Positions 8,336-15,931 of a stretch of 64,000 nucleotides of DNA are shown piece after piece. Below the pieces are notes generated by a model. The model was not told the origin of the DNA, searched no databases, and saw only the letters and a list, made by a program, of their open reading frames with translations. The translations under genes were made by a program, and so were the position numbers. The stretch lies in NCBI RefSeq assembly GCF_000755285.1, contig NZ_BBMK01000002.1, positions 186,001 through 250,000 of the forward strand, written 5' to 3'. The stretch comes from Nonlabens ulvanivorans (GTDB taxonomy: Bacteria; Bacteroidota; Bacteroidia; Flavobacteriales; Flavobacteriaceae). How positions within the stretch are numbered: position 1 is the stretch's first letter; every line of letters begins with the position of its first letter.

Positions 8336-9364
8336 CTATTTTTTACGAGTCTTGTTAGCAGCTTTTAATTCTTTTCTAACTTGGGATATATCAACGTCAT
8401 ATCTTTTAAATAACTCTGCTGTAGATCTTGAAAAAGCTTCCCAATTGCTAGAATAAGAATTCTTAAAAAATTTTTCATAGTCAGATATCATCATAAGAAC
8501 TCTGTAAAGTCCTAATAGTGATTTCTCCTCAATAGGTGTTCCTTTCGCTTTATCTATAAAATCATTTGGTATTAATTCATCTAAGTCATGAAGAGTTAAA
8601 ACTCCAAAGTTCTTCAAATCAGTTACAATACTATTTGATTTGAGTACTGGTGTTAATCCGGAATCAATAAGAGATTTAAATTTTGATTTAGAATATTCTA
8701 ATAAAGATGTCGAGTTTAATTCCACTTCAAGTTCTCCGTTATTTGCCTTTTCTTTTACAACTTCAGAATATGAGTCAATTTCTTTTGATATGCTATTAAA
8801 TTCATTGTCGGCCAATTCAAGTAATCCAGCTAAAAGCTTGAACCTTCGTTGAATTCCTTTTGGTAGTTCTCCGGAAAATTTATAATTTCTATCATGCTCA
8901 ATTTCAGCCCAAGAATGTTGAAGGATAGTTCTTATTTGAATCTCAAACTTCATCCCTTTAAATTTTTTGTATTCTGCCAATCCTAATCTAGGTTCTGGCA
9001 ATGTGGCGACATAGTGAACAGATTTATATCCAACTTTATCAAGTCCAAGAGATTCACTCTTATCCATACTATTTAAAGGGTCAATTTCGAAAGTTTGTTC
9101 AATTATTTTACAAACAGAAGGAATGAAATCTTCGACGTAAGTTATGATTCTGATGCCAGCTAAATCAGTTATTTGTTCTTTAGGGTTAGAATATTTAGAA
9201 TTTTCTATTTTCGTTAAAAAGCTTTCAGATGTTTTCGCTCTACTTGAAACAAAATGGAATTCAATATTATTTTCTTCAAGAATCTCGATAATTATTGACT
9301 CGACTTTTGATGCTAACTGCTTAAAATTAGTTCTTTCATTTATATACCATTCTTTAGAATCCAT
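8336..9364 (-). CDS. RelA/SpoT-domain nucleotide pyrophosphokinase
   Basis: This 342-residue protein has a (p)ppGpp-synthetase-type nucleotidyltransferase domain. The landmarks are in order: SRAKTSESFLTKI (about residues 41-53, nucleotide-binding Arg/Lys), DLAGIRIITYVEDF (about 68-81), DKVGYKSVHYV (about 109-119), and FEIQIRTILQHSWAEIEHD (about 141-159) with the catalytic Glu. It lacks the HD hydrolase, TGS and ACT domains of long Rel proteins. A helical C-terminal region of about 180 residues follows. Families with this layout include small alarmone synthetases and ToxSAS toxins that pyrophosphorylate tRNA or make (p)ppApp. The start at 9364 follows a -7-like TATATTTG at 9405-9412. The AAA gene lies downstream. 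Confidence 0.85.
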   Translation of the reverse strand: MDSKEWYINERTNFKQLASKVESIIIEILEENNIEFHFVSSRAKTSESFLTKIENSKYSNPKEQITDLAGIRIITYVEDFIPSVCKIIEQTFEIDPLNSMDKSESLGLDKVGYKSVHYVATLPEPRLGLAEYKKFKGMKFEIQIRTILQHSWAEIEHDRNYKFSGELPKGIQRRFKLLAGLLELADNEFNSISKEIDSYSEVVKEKANNGELEVELNSTSLLEYSKSKFKSLIDSGLTPVLKSNSIVTDLKNFGVLTLHDLDELIPNDFIDKAKGTPIEEKSLLGLYRVLMMISDYEKFFKNSYSSNWEAFSRSTAELFKRYDVDISQVRKELKAANKTRKK

Positions 9365-9404
9365 TCGAGAGTTTCTTATTAACTATTAGCTTAATTTATC
9401 CACC

Positions 9405-9412
9405 CAAATATA
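9405..9412 (-). promoter_or_regulatory. Bacteroidota -7 promoter box for the RelA/SpoT-domain gene
   Basis: TATATTTG on the minus strand fits the TAnnTTTG consensus, about 40 bases before the start at 9364. A matching -33 box is not clear. Confidence 0.45.
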
Positions 9413-9548
9413 AACCTTCTCCTACACTTGTTTATGAATCAATTCAATTTTAAAATGGATTATTCAACGTGATGCTTTAATATTTTTCAAACTTTTAAAA
9501 CATCATAATCACCACTTTAAAGCAGATTTATCAGATTTAAACCATTAC

Positions 9549-9574
9549 AAACGTAAATAAACGTAAACAAACGT
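9549..9574 (+). repeat. Three AAACGT direct repeats with 10-bp period
   Basis: AAACGT occurs at 9549, 9559 and 9569, one helical turn apart, about 115 bases before ssb. The spacing suggests a protein bound to one face of the helix, such as a regulator of ssb. The regulator is unknown. Confidence 0.5.
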
Positions 9575-9686
9575 TTAAAATACTTGTACAACTTTTAACT
9601 CGTCACATATTTGCATCGTCATCAACAAACAAACTGTGATGTCACGATACATAAACTAATTTAATCCATACAAAAACAATTTAATT

Positions 9687-10025
9687 ATGAGCACATTAAG
9701 AAACAAAGTACAGTTAATCGGTAACCTAGGTCAGACTCCAGAAATCAAAGTTTTAGACTCTGGTAATAAACTGGCAAAATTCTCAATCGCAACAACAGAT
9801 CGTTATAAAAACAAGCAAGGCGAGCTAGTGAATGATACTCAATGGCACAACATTATCGCTTGGGGAAAAACTGCAGACATTGTAGAGCAGTACGTTCAAA
9901 AAGGCAACCAAATAGGTGTAGAGGGAAAACTGACCTCTAGATCTTATGAAGATAAAGATGGTATCAAAAGATACGTTACAGAGATTGTATGCAGCGAGCT
10001 ACTTCTTATGGGAAATAAAGCTTAA
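9687..10025 (+). CDS. ssb: Single-stranded DNA-binding protein, short form
   Basis: This 112-residue protein is a single OB-fold. It has the typical opening (TLRNKVQLIGNLGQTPEIK), the DTQWHNIIAWGKTADIVEQY strand-helix region and the GKLTSRSYEDKDG loop. It binds ssDNA in replication, repair or recombination. It ends right after the OB-fold (SELLLMGNKA) and lacks the Gly/Pro-rich tail and the acidic DDDxPF tip that recruit partner proteins in housekeeping SSB. It is therefore probably a second, specialised SSB. It is followed by a strong terminator at 10047-10076 and is transcribed alone. Confidence 0.9.
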   Translation: MSTLRNKVQLIGNLGQTPEIKVLDSGNKLAKFSIATTDRYKNKQGELVNDTQWHNIIAWGKTADIVEQYVQKGNQIGVEGKLTSRSYEDKDGIKRYVTEIVCSELLLMGNKA

Positions 10026-10046
10026 ACCACTTCAATTATTTAAAAT

Positions 10047-10076
10047 AAAAAAGACCTGAGCGATCAGGTCTTTTTT
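10047..10076 (+). terminator. Rho-independent terminator after ssb
   Basis: GACCTGA / TCAGGTC stem with a GCGA tetraloop, flanked by A6 and T6. Confidence 0.9.
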
Positions 10077-10296
10077 ATGAATCCATAGCAAAGTTATCTG
10101 CTAGCTCCACAGCAATTTAGTTTACTTAAAAATGATAAATATGTAGAAACGAGATCTCAAAAACGCGTTTAACAGATACAAAACTAACCTTAGTCGGATA
10201 GCATGCAACATCACCTTTCCTTTTAACAGTCCACCATTCTTTTTTGTAACTTTATGCCTCAATAAGATACCAATCAATTACATTAAATAAAAGAAT

Positions 10297-10920
10297 ATGA
10301 GTAAAGCAAAATTTGCGGGTTTAGGCTGCGCAGGATTAGGATTAATAGGTGTAGCGGTTATCGCTGTGATTATAGCGATTAATGCATACAGCTGGTATAA
10401 CAGTGCGATAGGACTTAAAGAAAATGTACAAGCACAGTGGGCAAACGTAGAAAGCAGTTATCAACGTCGTGCAGATCTTATCCCTAATATAGTCGCAACG
10501 GCCAAAAAATATGCAGAGTTTGAACAAGAAACACTGACGCAAGTGATAGAAGCTCGTGCCAAAGCAACTTCTATTAACGTCGATGCATCAAACTTAACCA
10601 GTGAGCAAATTCAAGAATTCTCTCAGGCACAAGGCGCGGTAAGTTCTGGACTAGGACGTTTACTTGCTACCTATGAGAACTATCCAGATCTTAAAGCCAA
10701 CGAGAATTTTCTAGAACTCATCAATGAACTAGAACGTACAGAAAATCGTATCAATACAGAGCGCAACCGTTACAACGGTGACGTTAAGGCATATAACGCA
10801 CACATAGGTATGATACCAGGTAGATTCTATGCATCATGGTTTGGCTTTACTGGTTCGCCATATTTCCAGGCAGAGGCTGGATCAGAAACCGCACCTGTTG
10901 TAGAAGATCTATTCAACTAG
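10297..10920 (+). CDS. lemA: LemA family protein
   Basis: This 207-residue membrane-anchored protein has one N-terminal transmembrane segment (residues about 8-28, LGLIGVAVIAVIIAINAY). The following periplasm-facing helices match LemA: WANVESSYQRRADLIPNIV, then coiled-coil helices with ERTENRINTERNRYNGDVKAYN. The role is unknown beyond association with membrane stress and with TPM proteins. It is the first of three tightly packed genes. The next (TPM) starts 4 bases after its stop, so lemA-TPM-TPM is an operon. Confidence 0.9.
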   Translation: MSKAKFAGLGCAGLGLIGVAVIAVIIAINAYSWYNSAIGLKENVQAQWANVESSYQRRADLIPNIVATAKKYAEFEQETLTQVIEARAKATSINVDASNLTSEQIQEFSQAQGAVSSGLGRLLATYENYPDLKANENFLELINELERTENRINTERNRYNGDVKAYNAHIGMIPGRFYASWFGFTGSPYFQAEAGSETAPVVEDLFN

Positions 10921-10924
10921 TTAT

Positions 10925-11365
10925 ATGGGTTCTAAAGTAGAAGATTTTCTCACCGCCGAACAAGAGCAGCAAATCATTGCCGCTATTAGAAAGGCAGAAC
11001 GTACCACCAGTGGTGAGATAAGAGTCCATCTCGAGTCTCACTGCACTGGTGACGCTTATGCACGTGCGCAAGAGATTTTTCATCTACTTAAAATGGATAA
11101 TACTAAAGATGAAAACGGCATCCTATTTTACATCGCCGTTACAGATCGCAAATTTGCCATTATCGGTGATCATGGGATACACCAGCATGTAGGAGACGAT
11201 TTTTGGGTAAGTATTAAAGAGTTGTTGGTATCACGCTTTCGCGAAAGCGTATTTCACATAGGCCTTATAGATGCCATACACCTTACCGGTGAACAGCTAG
11301 CATGCTATTTCCCATGGGATGTAGATGATGTCAATGAATTACCAGATGAGATAACGACCAGTTAA
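10925..11365 (+). CDS. TPM-domain protein (YgcG/DUF477 family)
   Basis: This 146-residue protein carries one TPM domain. LTAEQEQQIIAAIRKAERTTSGEIRVHLESH starts it, and NGILFYIAVTDRKFAIIGDHGIHQHVGDDFW is the core strand-loop. There is no signal peptide or transmembrane segment. In bacteria such proteins accompany LemA, and a phosphatase or chaperone-like role has been suggested for plant homologues. The 16-bp palindrome at 11234-11249 falls inside this gene and encodes SRFRES without breaking the frame. The stop overlaps the start of the next gene by one base. Confidence 0.85.
   Translation: MGSKVEDFLTAEQEQQIIAAIRKAERTTSGEIRVHLESHCTGDAYARAQEIFHLLKMDNTKDENGILFYIAVTDRKFAIIGDHGIHQHVGDDFWVSIKELLVSRFRESVFHIGLIDAIHLTGEQLACYFPWDVDDVNELPDEITTS
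11234..11249. repeat. Palindromic repeat copy inside the first TPM gene
   Basis: Perfect CGCTTTCGCGAAAGCG with A/T flanks (ACG..CGT), in frame as SRFRESV. Confidence 0.9.
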
Positions 11366-12161
11366 TGAAGAAGCTCCATTTTATAATAGGATTGTTGTTG
11401 CTGGTTTCTTTACAGGCATATGGGCAATTTATCATTCCGCCAAAACCGGTAGATAATTTACAAACATCACTGTATGATTATGCCAGTTTGCTGGACCAGT
11501 CACAACGTGTATCGCTAGAAAGTAAGTTACTGCGTTATGCAGATTCTACGTCTACACAAATTGTGGTTTTTATCGTTAAATCTACTAACGGTGACGACAT
11601 CTCTATGGTGTCCACACAATGGGGGACAAAAATGGGGGCATAGGTCAGGAAAAGGAAGATAATGGAATCGTTATTTTACTGGCTGTAGAAGATCGTAAAG
11701 TTGATATATCAACTGGTTACGGTATAGAATACCGCATGACAGATTTATTGTCTGAGCGCATTATAAATGGTGTTATGATACCACAGTTTAAAGCAGGTAA
11801 TTATTATGCAGGCCTTGACGATGGTGTAGATGCTATTTTTAAAGTTTTAATTGGAGAATTTACAGAATCACGAGATTTTACTAAAGAAGATTTTCCATGG
11901 AGTTCTTTGATCATTTTTGGGATTTTTCTCTTTTTCATCATTTTAAGCGCTAGTAAAAACAACCGCAATAATGGTGGTCGCGGTGGCGGTAGTCCATCTT
12001 TACTAGACGTCATCATTTTAAGTAATATGGGGGGGCGTGGCAGTATGGGCGGCGGCTTTGGCGGTGGTGGTTTTGGTGGTGGATCGTCTGGTGGTGGCGG
12101 TTTTGGCGGTGGCTTTGGCGGCGGCGGCTTCGGTGGTGGTGGTGCCAGCGGTGGCTGGTAG
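11365..12161 (+). CDS. TPM-domain protein with signal peptide and Gly-rich tail (apparent double frameshift)
   Basis: This protein of about 264 residues starts with a signal peptide (MKKLHFIIGLLLLVSLQAYG), then a TPM domain (DYASLLDQSQRVSLESKL ... NGIVILLAVEDRKVDISTGYGIEYRM), a transmembrane segment (SLIIFGIFLFFIILSA) and a long Gly-rich tail of GGG-F repeats. The frame breaks between 11621 and 11638, at two G5 runs. Reading each as G4 gives QWGQKWGIGQEKEDNG, which matches the family. It is a Bacteroidota YgcG-like protein, and the tail probably lies outside the membrane. It is the third gene of the lemA operon. A G7 run at 12029-12035 lies in the Gly-rich tail. Confidence 0.85.
11621..11638. 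other. Two G5 runs, each an apparent +1 insertion, in TPM gene
   Basis: G5 at 11621-11625 and G5 at 11634-11638. Reading both as G4 restores the QWGQKWGIGQ motif of the TPM family. Confidence 0.65.
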
Positions 12162-12336
12162 TTGATGAATTTTAAAGTACAAAGCTCTTATTATAAGCAT
12201 AGGAACGGTTAAAAACACGATAGATTATCGTTGCAACCTTTGAAATTAGATTTATCACATTGCAATAACCTAATAACCCAATATCCCAACTGTAACAAAT
12301 GTGCGTTATCCTATACTAACTTTTAAAATAAGTTAG

Positions 12337-12894
12337 ATGGTTCAAGATATTCTCGATTACTTTAAAAATCCCGATTGCCTTAAAGGTGATAATGTTTTCA
12401 ATACTCAAAAGGTAAAATTATTCTGGACATCGTTCTGGATGATCATGGTTGGTAACATCGCTTTTTCCATTCTGATTTATGGTATTGAAGCCATAGGCCT
12501 TATTGATACCGATAATCATGCGGTCATGGACATGGTAAAGAATGAGTCCGTCTATTTTATATTGATGGCTGCTGTTGTGCTAGCGCCATTGCTAGAAGAA
12601 TTAATTTTTAGAGCACCTATAACACTTTTCCGTACGGTAGATCGCAGTGATTTTAGATGGATATTTTATTTGTTTGCCTTAGCCTTTGGTGCTGTACATA
12701 TCTCAAACTATGGAGTTAGTTTAACGACCATATTACTATTACCCATCATCACTGGACCACAAATCGTGACTGGTTTATTTCTAGGATTGATACGTGTAAA
12801 GGTAGGCTTACTTTATTCTATGCTATTTCATGCTTTATATAACGGCGTATTGATGATACCAACTGTTCTTTTTATGAAGTATTTTGAGATGTAA
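12337..12894 (+). CDS. CPBP-family intramembrane metalloprotease
   Basis: This 185-residue integral membrane protein has about five hydrophobic segments. The CPBP (CAAX protease / bacteriocin processing) motifs are all present: EELIFR (about residues 88-93), FGAVH (about 114-118) and HALYN (about 169-173). These supply the Glu, His and Asn metal and catalytic residues. It probably cleaves a membrane substrate, of unknown identity. It starts 175 bases after the TPM gene and runs alone. Its N-terminus (MVQDILDYFKNPDC) is cytosolic. Confidence 0.85.
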   Translation: MVQDILDYFKNPDCLKGDNVFNTQKVKLFWTSFWMIMVGNIAFSILIYGIEAIGLIDTDNHAVMDMVKNESVYFILMAAVVLAPLLEELIFRAPITLFRTVDRSDFRWIFYLFALAFGAVHISNYGVSLTTILLLPIITGPQIVTGLFLGLIRVKVGLLYSMLFHALYNGVLMIPTVLFMKYFEM

Positions 12895-12960
12895 ATAGAG
12901 TAGTAGTGTGAGGTTGTATAAAAGGACTCAAATAATAGTACATTTGTGTTGTAATTACTT

Positions 12961-12976
12961 TTTCGCATAAGCGAAA
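12961..12976. repeat. Short inverted repeat TTTCGC-ATAA-GCGAAA
   Basis: 6-bp arms around a 4-base spacer, about 28 bases before the lipoprotein gene at 13004. It shares TTTCGC and GCGAAA with the window-wide palindrome but with a different spacing, so it could be an operator or a decayed relative. Confidence 0.4.
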
Positions 12977-13003
12977 CCATTAACCAACCTTTTACCTCAT
13001 TTC

Positions 13004-13663
13004 ATGAAAATTCTATTAAAAGCATCCTTCATTTTTGTATTATTAACAACTTTATCTAGCTGTCTAGGTGGATCTAATGCACCTGAAAAACTAGATGTAG
13101 AAAAAGACTTTAAGCTTTTTGAAAGTAAAAAATTCAGCATTAAAGTGCCGGATTACTTAACAGAAACAGATGATTTAAATGAGGATGCAGAGATGCAAAT
13201 GCAAAACATGTCCCGTGAGACCTACATGATCGTCATGGCAGAGTCGAAGACTGATTTTGATTTTGCTAGTGAAATCCTAGGTATGGGAAATGATAGTCTT
13301 TCTTATGCAGAGAATTATATGGACATGCAACTAGAGTCGATGACTGAGTCGTTCACTTATGATGTAGTAAAAGAAAAAACTACAACGGTTATTAACGATA
13401 TGCCTGCTATGATCGTAGAGGCAAACGCTTCAATTGATGGTCTTAATGTATCTTATATAATCGCAACTATTGAAAGTGATCACGATATATTTTATATCAC
13501 TTGCTGGACATTAACAGATAGAAGAGATCGTTATTTTCCAGCTTTTTATCAATCGGTTGAAACGATCCAGCAGTTGGACTATGACGTAGAGAGTGATGAT
13601 AGTGGTTTACAAATCGATTATGATGACTTGCTTAAAGAGTTAGAGCAAAGCGCTGGCGAGTAA
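13004..13663 (+). CDS. Lipoprotein, unknown function
   Basis: This 219-residue protein starts with a lipoprotein signal peptide ending in LSSC (Cys at about residue 20), so it is probably anchored in the outer or inner membrane. The remainder is acidic and mostly beta-like (KKFSIKVPDYLTETDDLNEDAEMQMQNM ... TYMIVMAESKTDF), with a PsbP/DUF1795-like feel: a soluble domain that handles small-molecule or stress roles. I cannot name the family with confidence. The gene is preceded by a TTTCGC-ATAA-GCGAAA inverted repeat at 12961-12976. Confidence 0.65.
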   Translation: MKILLKASFIFVLLTTLSSCLGGSNAPEKLDVEKDFKLFESKKFSIKVPDYLTETDDLNEDAEMQMQNMSRETYMIVMAESKTDFDFASEILGMGNDSLSYAENYMDMQLESMTESFTYDVVKEKTTTVINDMPAMIVEANASIDGLNVSYIIATIESDHDIFYITCWTLTDRRDRYFPAFYQSVETIQQLDYDVESDDSGLQIDYDDLLKELEQSAGE

Positions 13664-13729
13664 GTAAATCTTGAGATGAGTAAAATCATTCTGGCAAAGG
13701 TTTTGATGTAGCTATCTAAAGCCAGAATT

Positions 13730-14155
13730 ATGAAAAATTTTACGAGACTTATTTTATTGATTTTTACGACTATGGTAATGATGAGCTGTGATCCTGTCAC
13801 AGACTGTATTGTTAACACGCGTCCACACTTACCACATACGGACTTTGTAGATGGTAGAGAAGGCGTGTACTATGAGGACTTTATTAGAGCCGAAATTAGA
13901 AACGAACCTAGAGATCGTGATTACTGGTATTATTTTACAGTAACTGGTTTGCCAGCTGGTATGGATTATGAATTTGTGGGACAGGATTTATACATTTTTG
14001 GAACGCCACAATCACCAGGCAGGTATAGTATAGAAGTTTATCTAGAAGTAGAACCACAATATCTAGTGTTTGATGATGATGACGGTCCATTAGAAGATGG
14101 AGATTCTTTATGCTCTTACACAGATGAGCGTTTTTTCTCATTGCAAATACAATAA
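13730..14155 (+). CDS. Small lipoprotein with Ig-like (He_PIG) domain
   Basis: This 141-residue protein has a lipoprotein signal peptide ending in MMSC. The mature part holds one putative Ig-like domain of the He_PIG type, recognised by TVTGLPAGMDYEFVGQDLYIFGTPQSPGRYSIEVYLE, the usual GLPxGhx...GxPxxxGxY pattern. Such domains occur in surface and adhesion proteins of Bacteroidota. The C-terminus is acidic (DDDDGPLEDGDS). A strong hairpin follows at 14157-14180. The ligand is unknown. Confidence 0.65.
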   Translation: MKNFTRLILLIFTTMVMMSCDPVTDCIVNTRPHLPHTDFVDGREGVYYEDFIRAEIRNEPRDRDYWYYFTVTGLPAGMDYEFVGQDLYIFGTPQSPGRYSIEVYLEVEPQYLVFDDDDGPLEDGDSLCSYTDERFFSLQIQ

Positions 14156-14156
14156 T

Positions 14157-14180
14157 AAGCTGGGCTATGGTGCCCAGCTT
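14157..14180 (+). terminator. Terminator-like hairpin after the lipoprotein
   Basis: AAGCTGGGC and GCCCAGCTT form a 9-bp stem with a 6-base loop. The 3' U-tract is weak, so termination is likely but not certain. Confidence 0.55.
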
Positions 14181-14188
14181 AATTAGTT

Positions 14189-14196
14189 TACCTTTG
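14189..14196 (+). promoter_or_regulatory. Bacteroidota -7 box for the RhlE-type helicase
   Basis: TACCTTTG fits TAnnTTTG and lies 17 bases before the start at 14213. No clear -33 box is seen. Confidence 0.5.
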
Positions 14197-14212
14197 TAGC
14201 TTAATACAATTC

Positions 14213-15502
14213 ATGACATTTAAAGAACTAGGGCTCGTAGAGCCTATCTTGCGTGCGCTGCAAGACCAAGGATATGAAAATCCTACACCTATTCAAGCGC
14301 AATCCATTCCTGTTTTATTAAAAGGGAAAGATTTATTAGGAGTTGCTCAGACAGGTACCGGTAAAACAGCCGCGTTTTCAATTCCAATTTTACAACATTT
14401 ATATAACGGTGCACCGCCTAAAGGGCGCAGACCTATTAAAGCATTAGTAGTAACACCTACTAGAGAACTTGCTATACAAATTGATGAAAATTTCAAGGCC
14501 TATGCAAAATATACAGATATCAGAAATACGGTTATTTATGGTGGTGTTAAACAAGCACAACAAGTAAATAGACTTAAAAGTGGTATCGATGTTCTAGTAG
14601 CGACACCTGGTAGATTGCTAGATTTAATTAATCAAGGCTTTATTACCTTAAAGCATATTGAGTACTTTGTCCTGGATGAAGCAGATCAAATGCTGGATAT
14701 GGGTTTTATCCACGATATTAAAAAACTATTGAAATTATTGCCTCAAGAGAGACAGTCCCTTTTCTTTAGTGCTACCATGCCTAAAACGATTGTCGAATTA
14801 TCACGACAGATTCTTGGTGATTTTGAGCGTGTGACTATCGCACCTGAAAAAACAACTGCAGAGAAAGTAGAGCAACAAATTTATCACGTTAATAAAAAGA
14901 ATAAGACAGATCTATTGATAGAACTGCTTGAAACTAAATTATTAGATTCTACACTTATCTTTTCACGTACTAAACATGGTGCTAACAAGATCGTTAAAGA
15001 TCTTGAAAAAGCAGGAATAGGTAGTGCTGCAATTCACGGTAATAAATCACAAGCAGCTAGACAAAGAGCTCTAGGTGATTTTAAAGACGGGAAAATTCAA
15101 ACATTAGTTGCAACAGATATTGCTGCACGTGGTATTGATATCGATGAGTTGAGCTATGTAGTGAATTATGATTTACCTAACGTTGCAGAATCTTATGTAC
15201 ACCGCATAGGTCGTACAGGTAGAGCAGGCGCAAGCGGTCTGGCTGTCTCATTCTGTATGCTAGAAGAACGACCATTCTTAAAGGATATTGAAAAATTAAT
15301 ACAGCAACAAATCCCAGTGATAGAAGAGCACAACTTTCCTTTTAAAATGGAAGACGCTGCTGAGCCTAGTTTGAAAAAACAAGGGCAACGCGGCCGTAGA
15401 CCACAACGTAGTGGTGGATCTGGTAGCGGTAAGCCTAAATCTGGCGGATCTAAAAGCTCAAGCACAAATAAGCTAGAAGAAGATACTAATACTGTTTTCT
15501 AA
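14213..15502 (+). CDS. rhlE: DEAD-box ATP-dependent RNA helicase (RhlE/DbpA group)
   Basis: This 429-residue helicase contains every standard motif in order: Q motif region ([29 protein letters not shown]), [27 protein letters not shown], and in the second RecA domain [11 protein letters not shown] and [10 protein letters not shown]. The C-terminal tail is basic and Gly/Arg/Ser-rich (about residues 385-429), as in RhlE-type enzymes that bind RNA non-specifically. It unwinds RNA and is likely to act in ribosome assembly or mRNA decay, including at low temperature. It is single-cistron, with a terminator at 15513-15548. Confidence 0.9.
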   Translation: MTFKELGLVEPILRALQDQGYENPTPIQAQSIPVLLKGKDLLGVAQTGTGKTAAFSIPILQHLYNGAPPKGRRPIKALVVTPTRELAIQIDENFKAYAKYTDIRNTVIYGGVKQAQQVNRLKSGIDVLVATPGRLLDLINQGFITLKHIEYFVLDEADQMLDMGFIHDIKKLLKLLPQERQSLFFSATMPKTIVELSRQILGDFERVTIAPEKTTAEKVEQQIYHVNKKNKTDLLIELLETKLLDSTLIFSRTKHGANKIVKDLEKAGIGSAAIHGNKSQAARQRALGDFKDGKIQTLVATDIAARGIDIDELSYVVNYDLPNVAESYVHRIGRTGRAGASGLAVSFCMLEERPFLKDIEKLIQQQIPVIEEHNFPFKMEDAAEPSLKKQGQRGRRPQRSGGSGSGKPKSGGSKSSSTNKLEEDTNTVF

Positions 15503-15512
15503 ACAATTATTT

Positions 15513-15548
15513 AAAAGCCACGATTTAATTATTCAAATCGTGGCTTTT
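15513..15548. terminator. Terminator after the DEAD-box helicase
   Basis: AAAAGCCACGATTT and AAATCGTGGCTTTT form a 14-bp stem with an 8-base loop. The A-run and U-run at the two ends make it usable on both strands. Confidence 0.85.
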
Positions 15549-15652
15549 GTCGTTTAAGGGAAAAATTAATCATTGATAGGGAACAACACATCTTCTTAGA
15601 ACGTTAAGCTCTTATCATCTTTGTATCATCAATAATCATAAAACGATACATC

Positions 15653-15802
15653 ATGAAAAATCCCGTAAAATCATTATTCAATCTTATTGAAATATTTAGA
15701 AAAGGAGCATATAACAATCAATCACCTCTTATTGCAGAGAAGCATTGTGAAAACTTAAGTCTGCACGATTACTATTGTGATCAAGATCATTTAGGTATTT
15801 AA
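15653..15802 (+). CDS. Small hypothetical protein, 49 aa
   Basis: The ATG at 15653 opens a 49-codon frame ending with TAA at 15800-15802. The product starts MKNPVKSLFNLIEIF and ends with CDQDHLGI. It carries two Cys (CENL and YYCD) and is slightly amphipathic at the N-terminus. I do not recognise it. The start context has no strong Shine-Dalgarno sequence, as is usual in Bacteroidota. It is between the helicase terminator and the SulP gene, where otherwise no gene is present. It could be a real small protein or chance. Confidence 0.35.
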   Translation: MKNPVKSLFNLIEIFRKGAYNNQSPLIAEKHCENLSLHDYYCDQDHLGI

Positions 15803-15860
15803 TCTTTTCACTTATTCACCACGTGAGTTATCGCTACTAGACCTTATTATTTGTTGATAA

Positions 15861-15876
15861 CGTTTCGCGAAAGCGT
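15861..15876. repeat. Palindromic repeat copy (one-base deletion variant)
   Basis: CGTTTCGCGAAAGCGT, the window-wide palindrome with one base lost in the left arm, lying in the gap before the SulP gene. Confidence 0.7.
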
Positions 15877-15902
15877 AATTCACGTTATTCTTTTTAAAGA
15901 CG

Positions 15903-15910
15903 TATTTTTG
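15903..15910 (+). promoter_or_regulatory. Bacteroidota -7 box for the SulP transporter
   Basis: TATTTTTG fits TAnnTTTG and lies about 21 bases before the start at 15932. A -33 TTG at the right distance is not clear. Confidence 0.5.
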
Positions 15911-15931
15911 CACGCTTAAAAATCAAGCAGC

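Larger units (their letters stand above)
9365..9686. other. Divergent intergenic region between RelA/SpoT gene and ssb
   Basis: This 322-base AT-rich gap holds the minus-strand -7 box (9405-9412) and three AAACGT repeats at exact 10-base spacing (9549-9554, 9559-9564, 9569-9574). I see no ORF or RNA gene in it. Confidence 0.6.

Noticed and set aside
8265..8456. Plus-strand ORF overlapping the 3' end of the RelA/SpoT gene
   Set aside because: It is a shadow of the well-supported minus-strand gene, with no recognisable domain.
12018..12218. Minus-strand ORF over the Gly-rich tail
   Set aside because: It arises from the reverse of GGC/GGT repeats and has no independent support; the Thr/Ala-rich product is typical of such shadows.
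12961..12976. Counting TTTCGC-ATAA-GCGAAA as a copy of the main palindrome
   Set aside because: The arm spacing differs and the outer CG pairs are missing, so I listed it separately.
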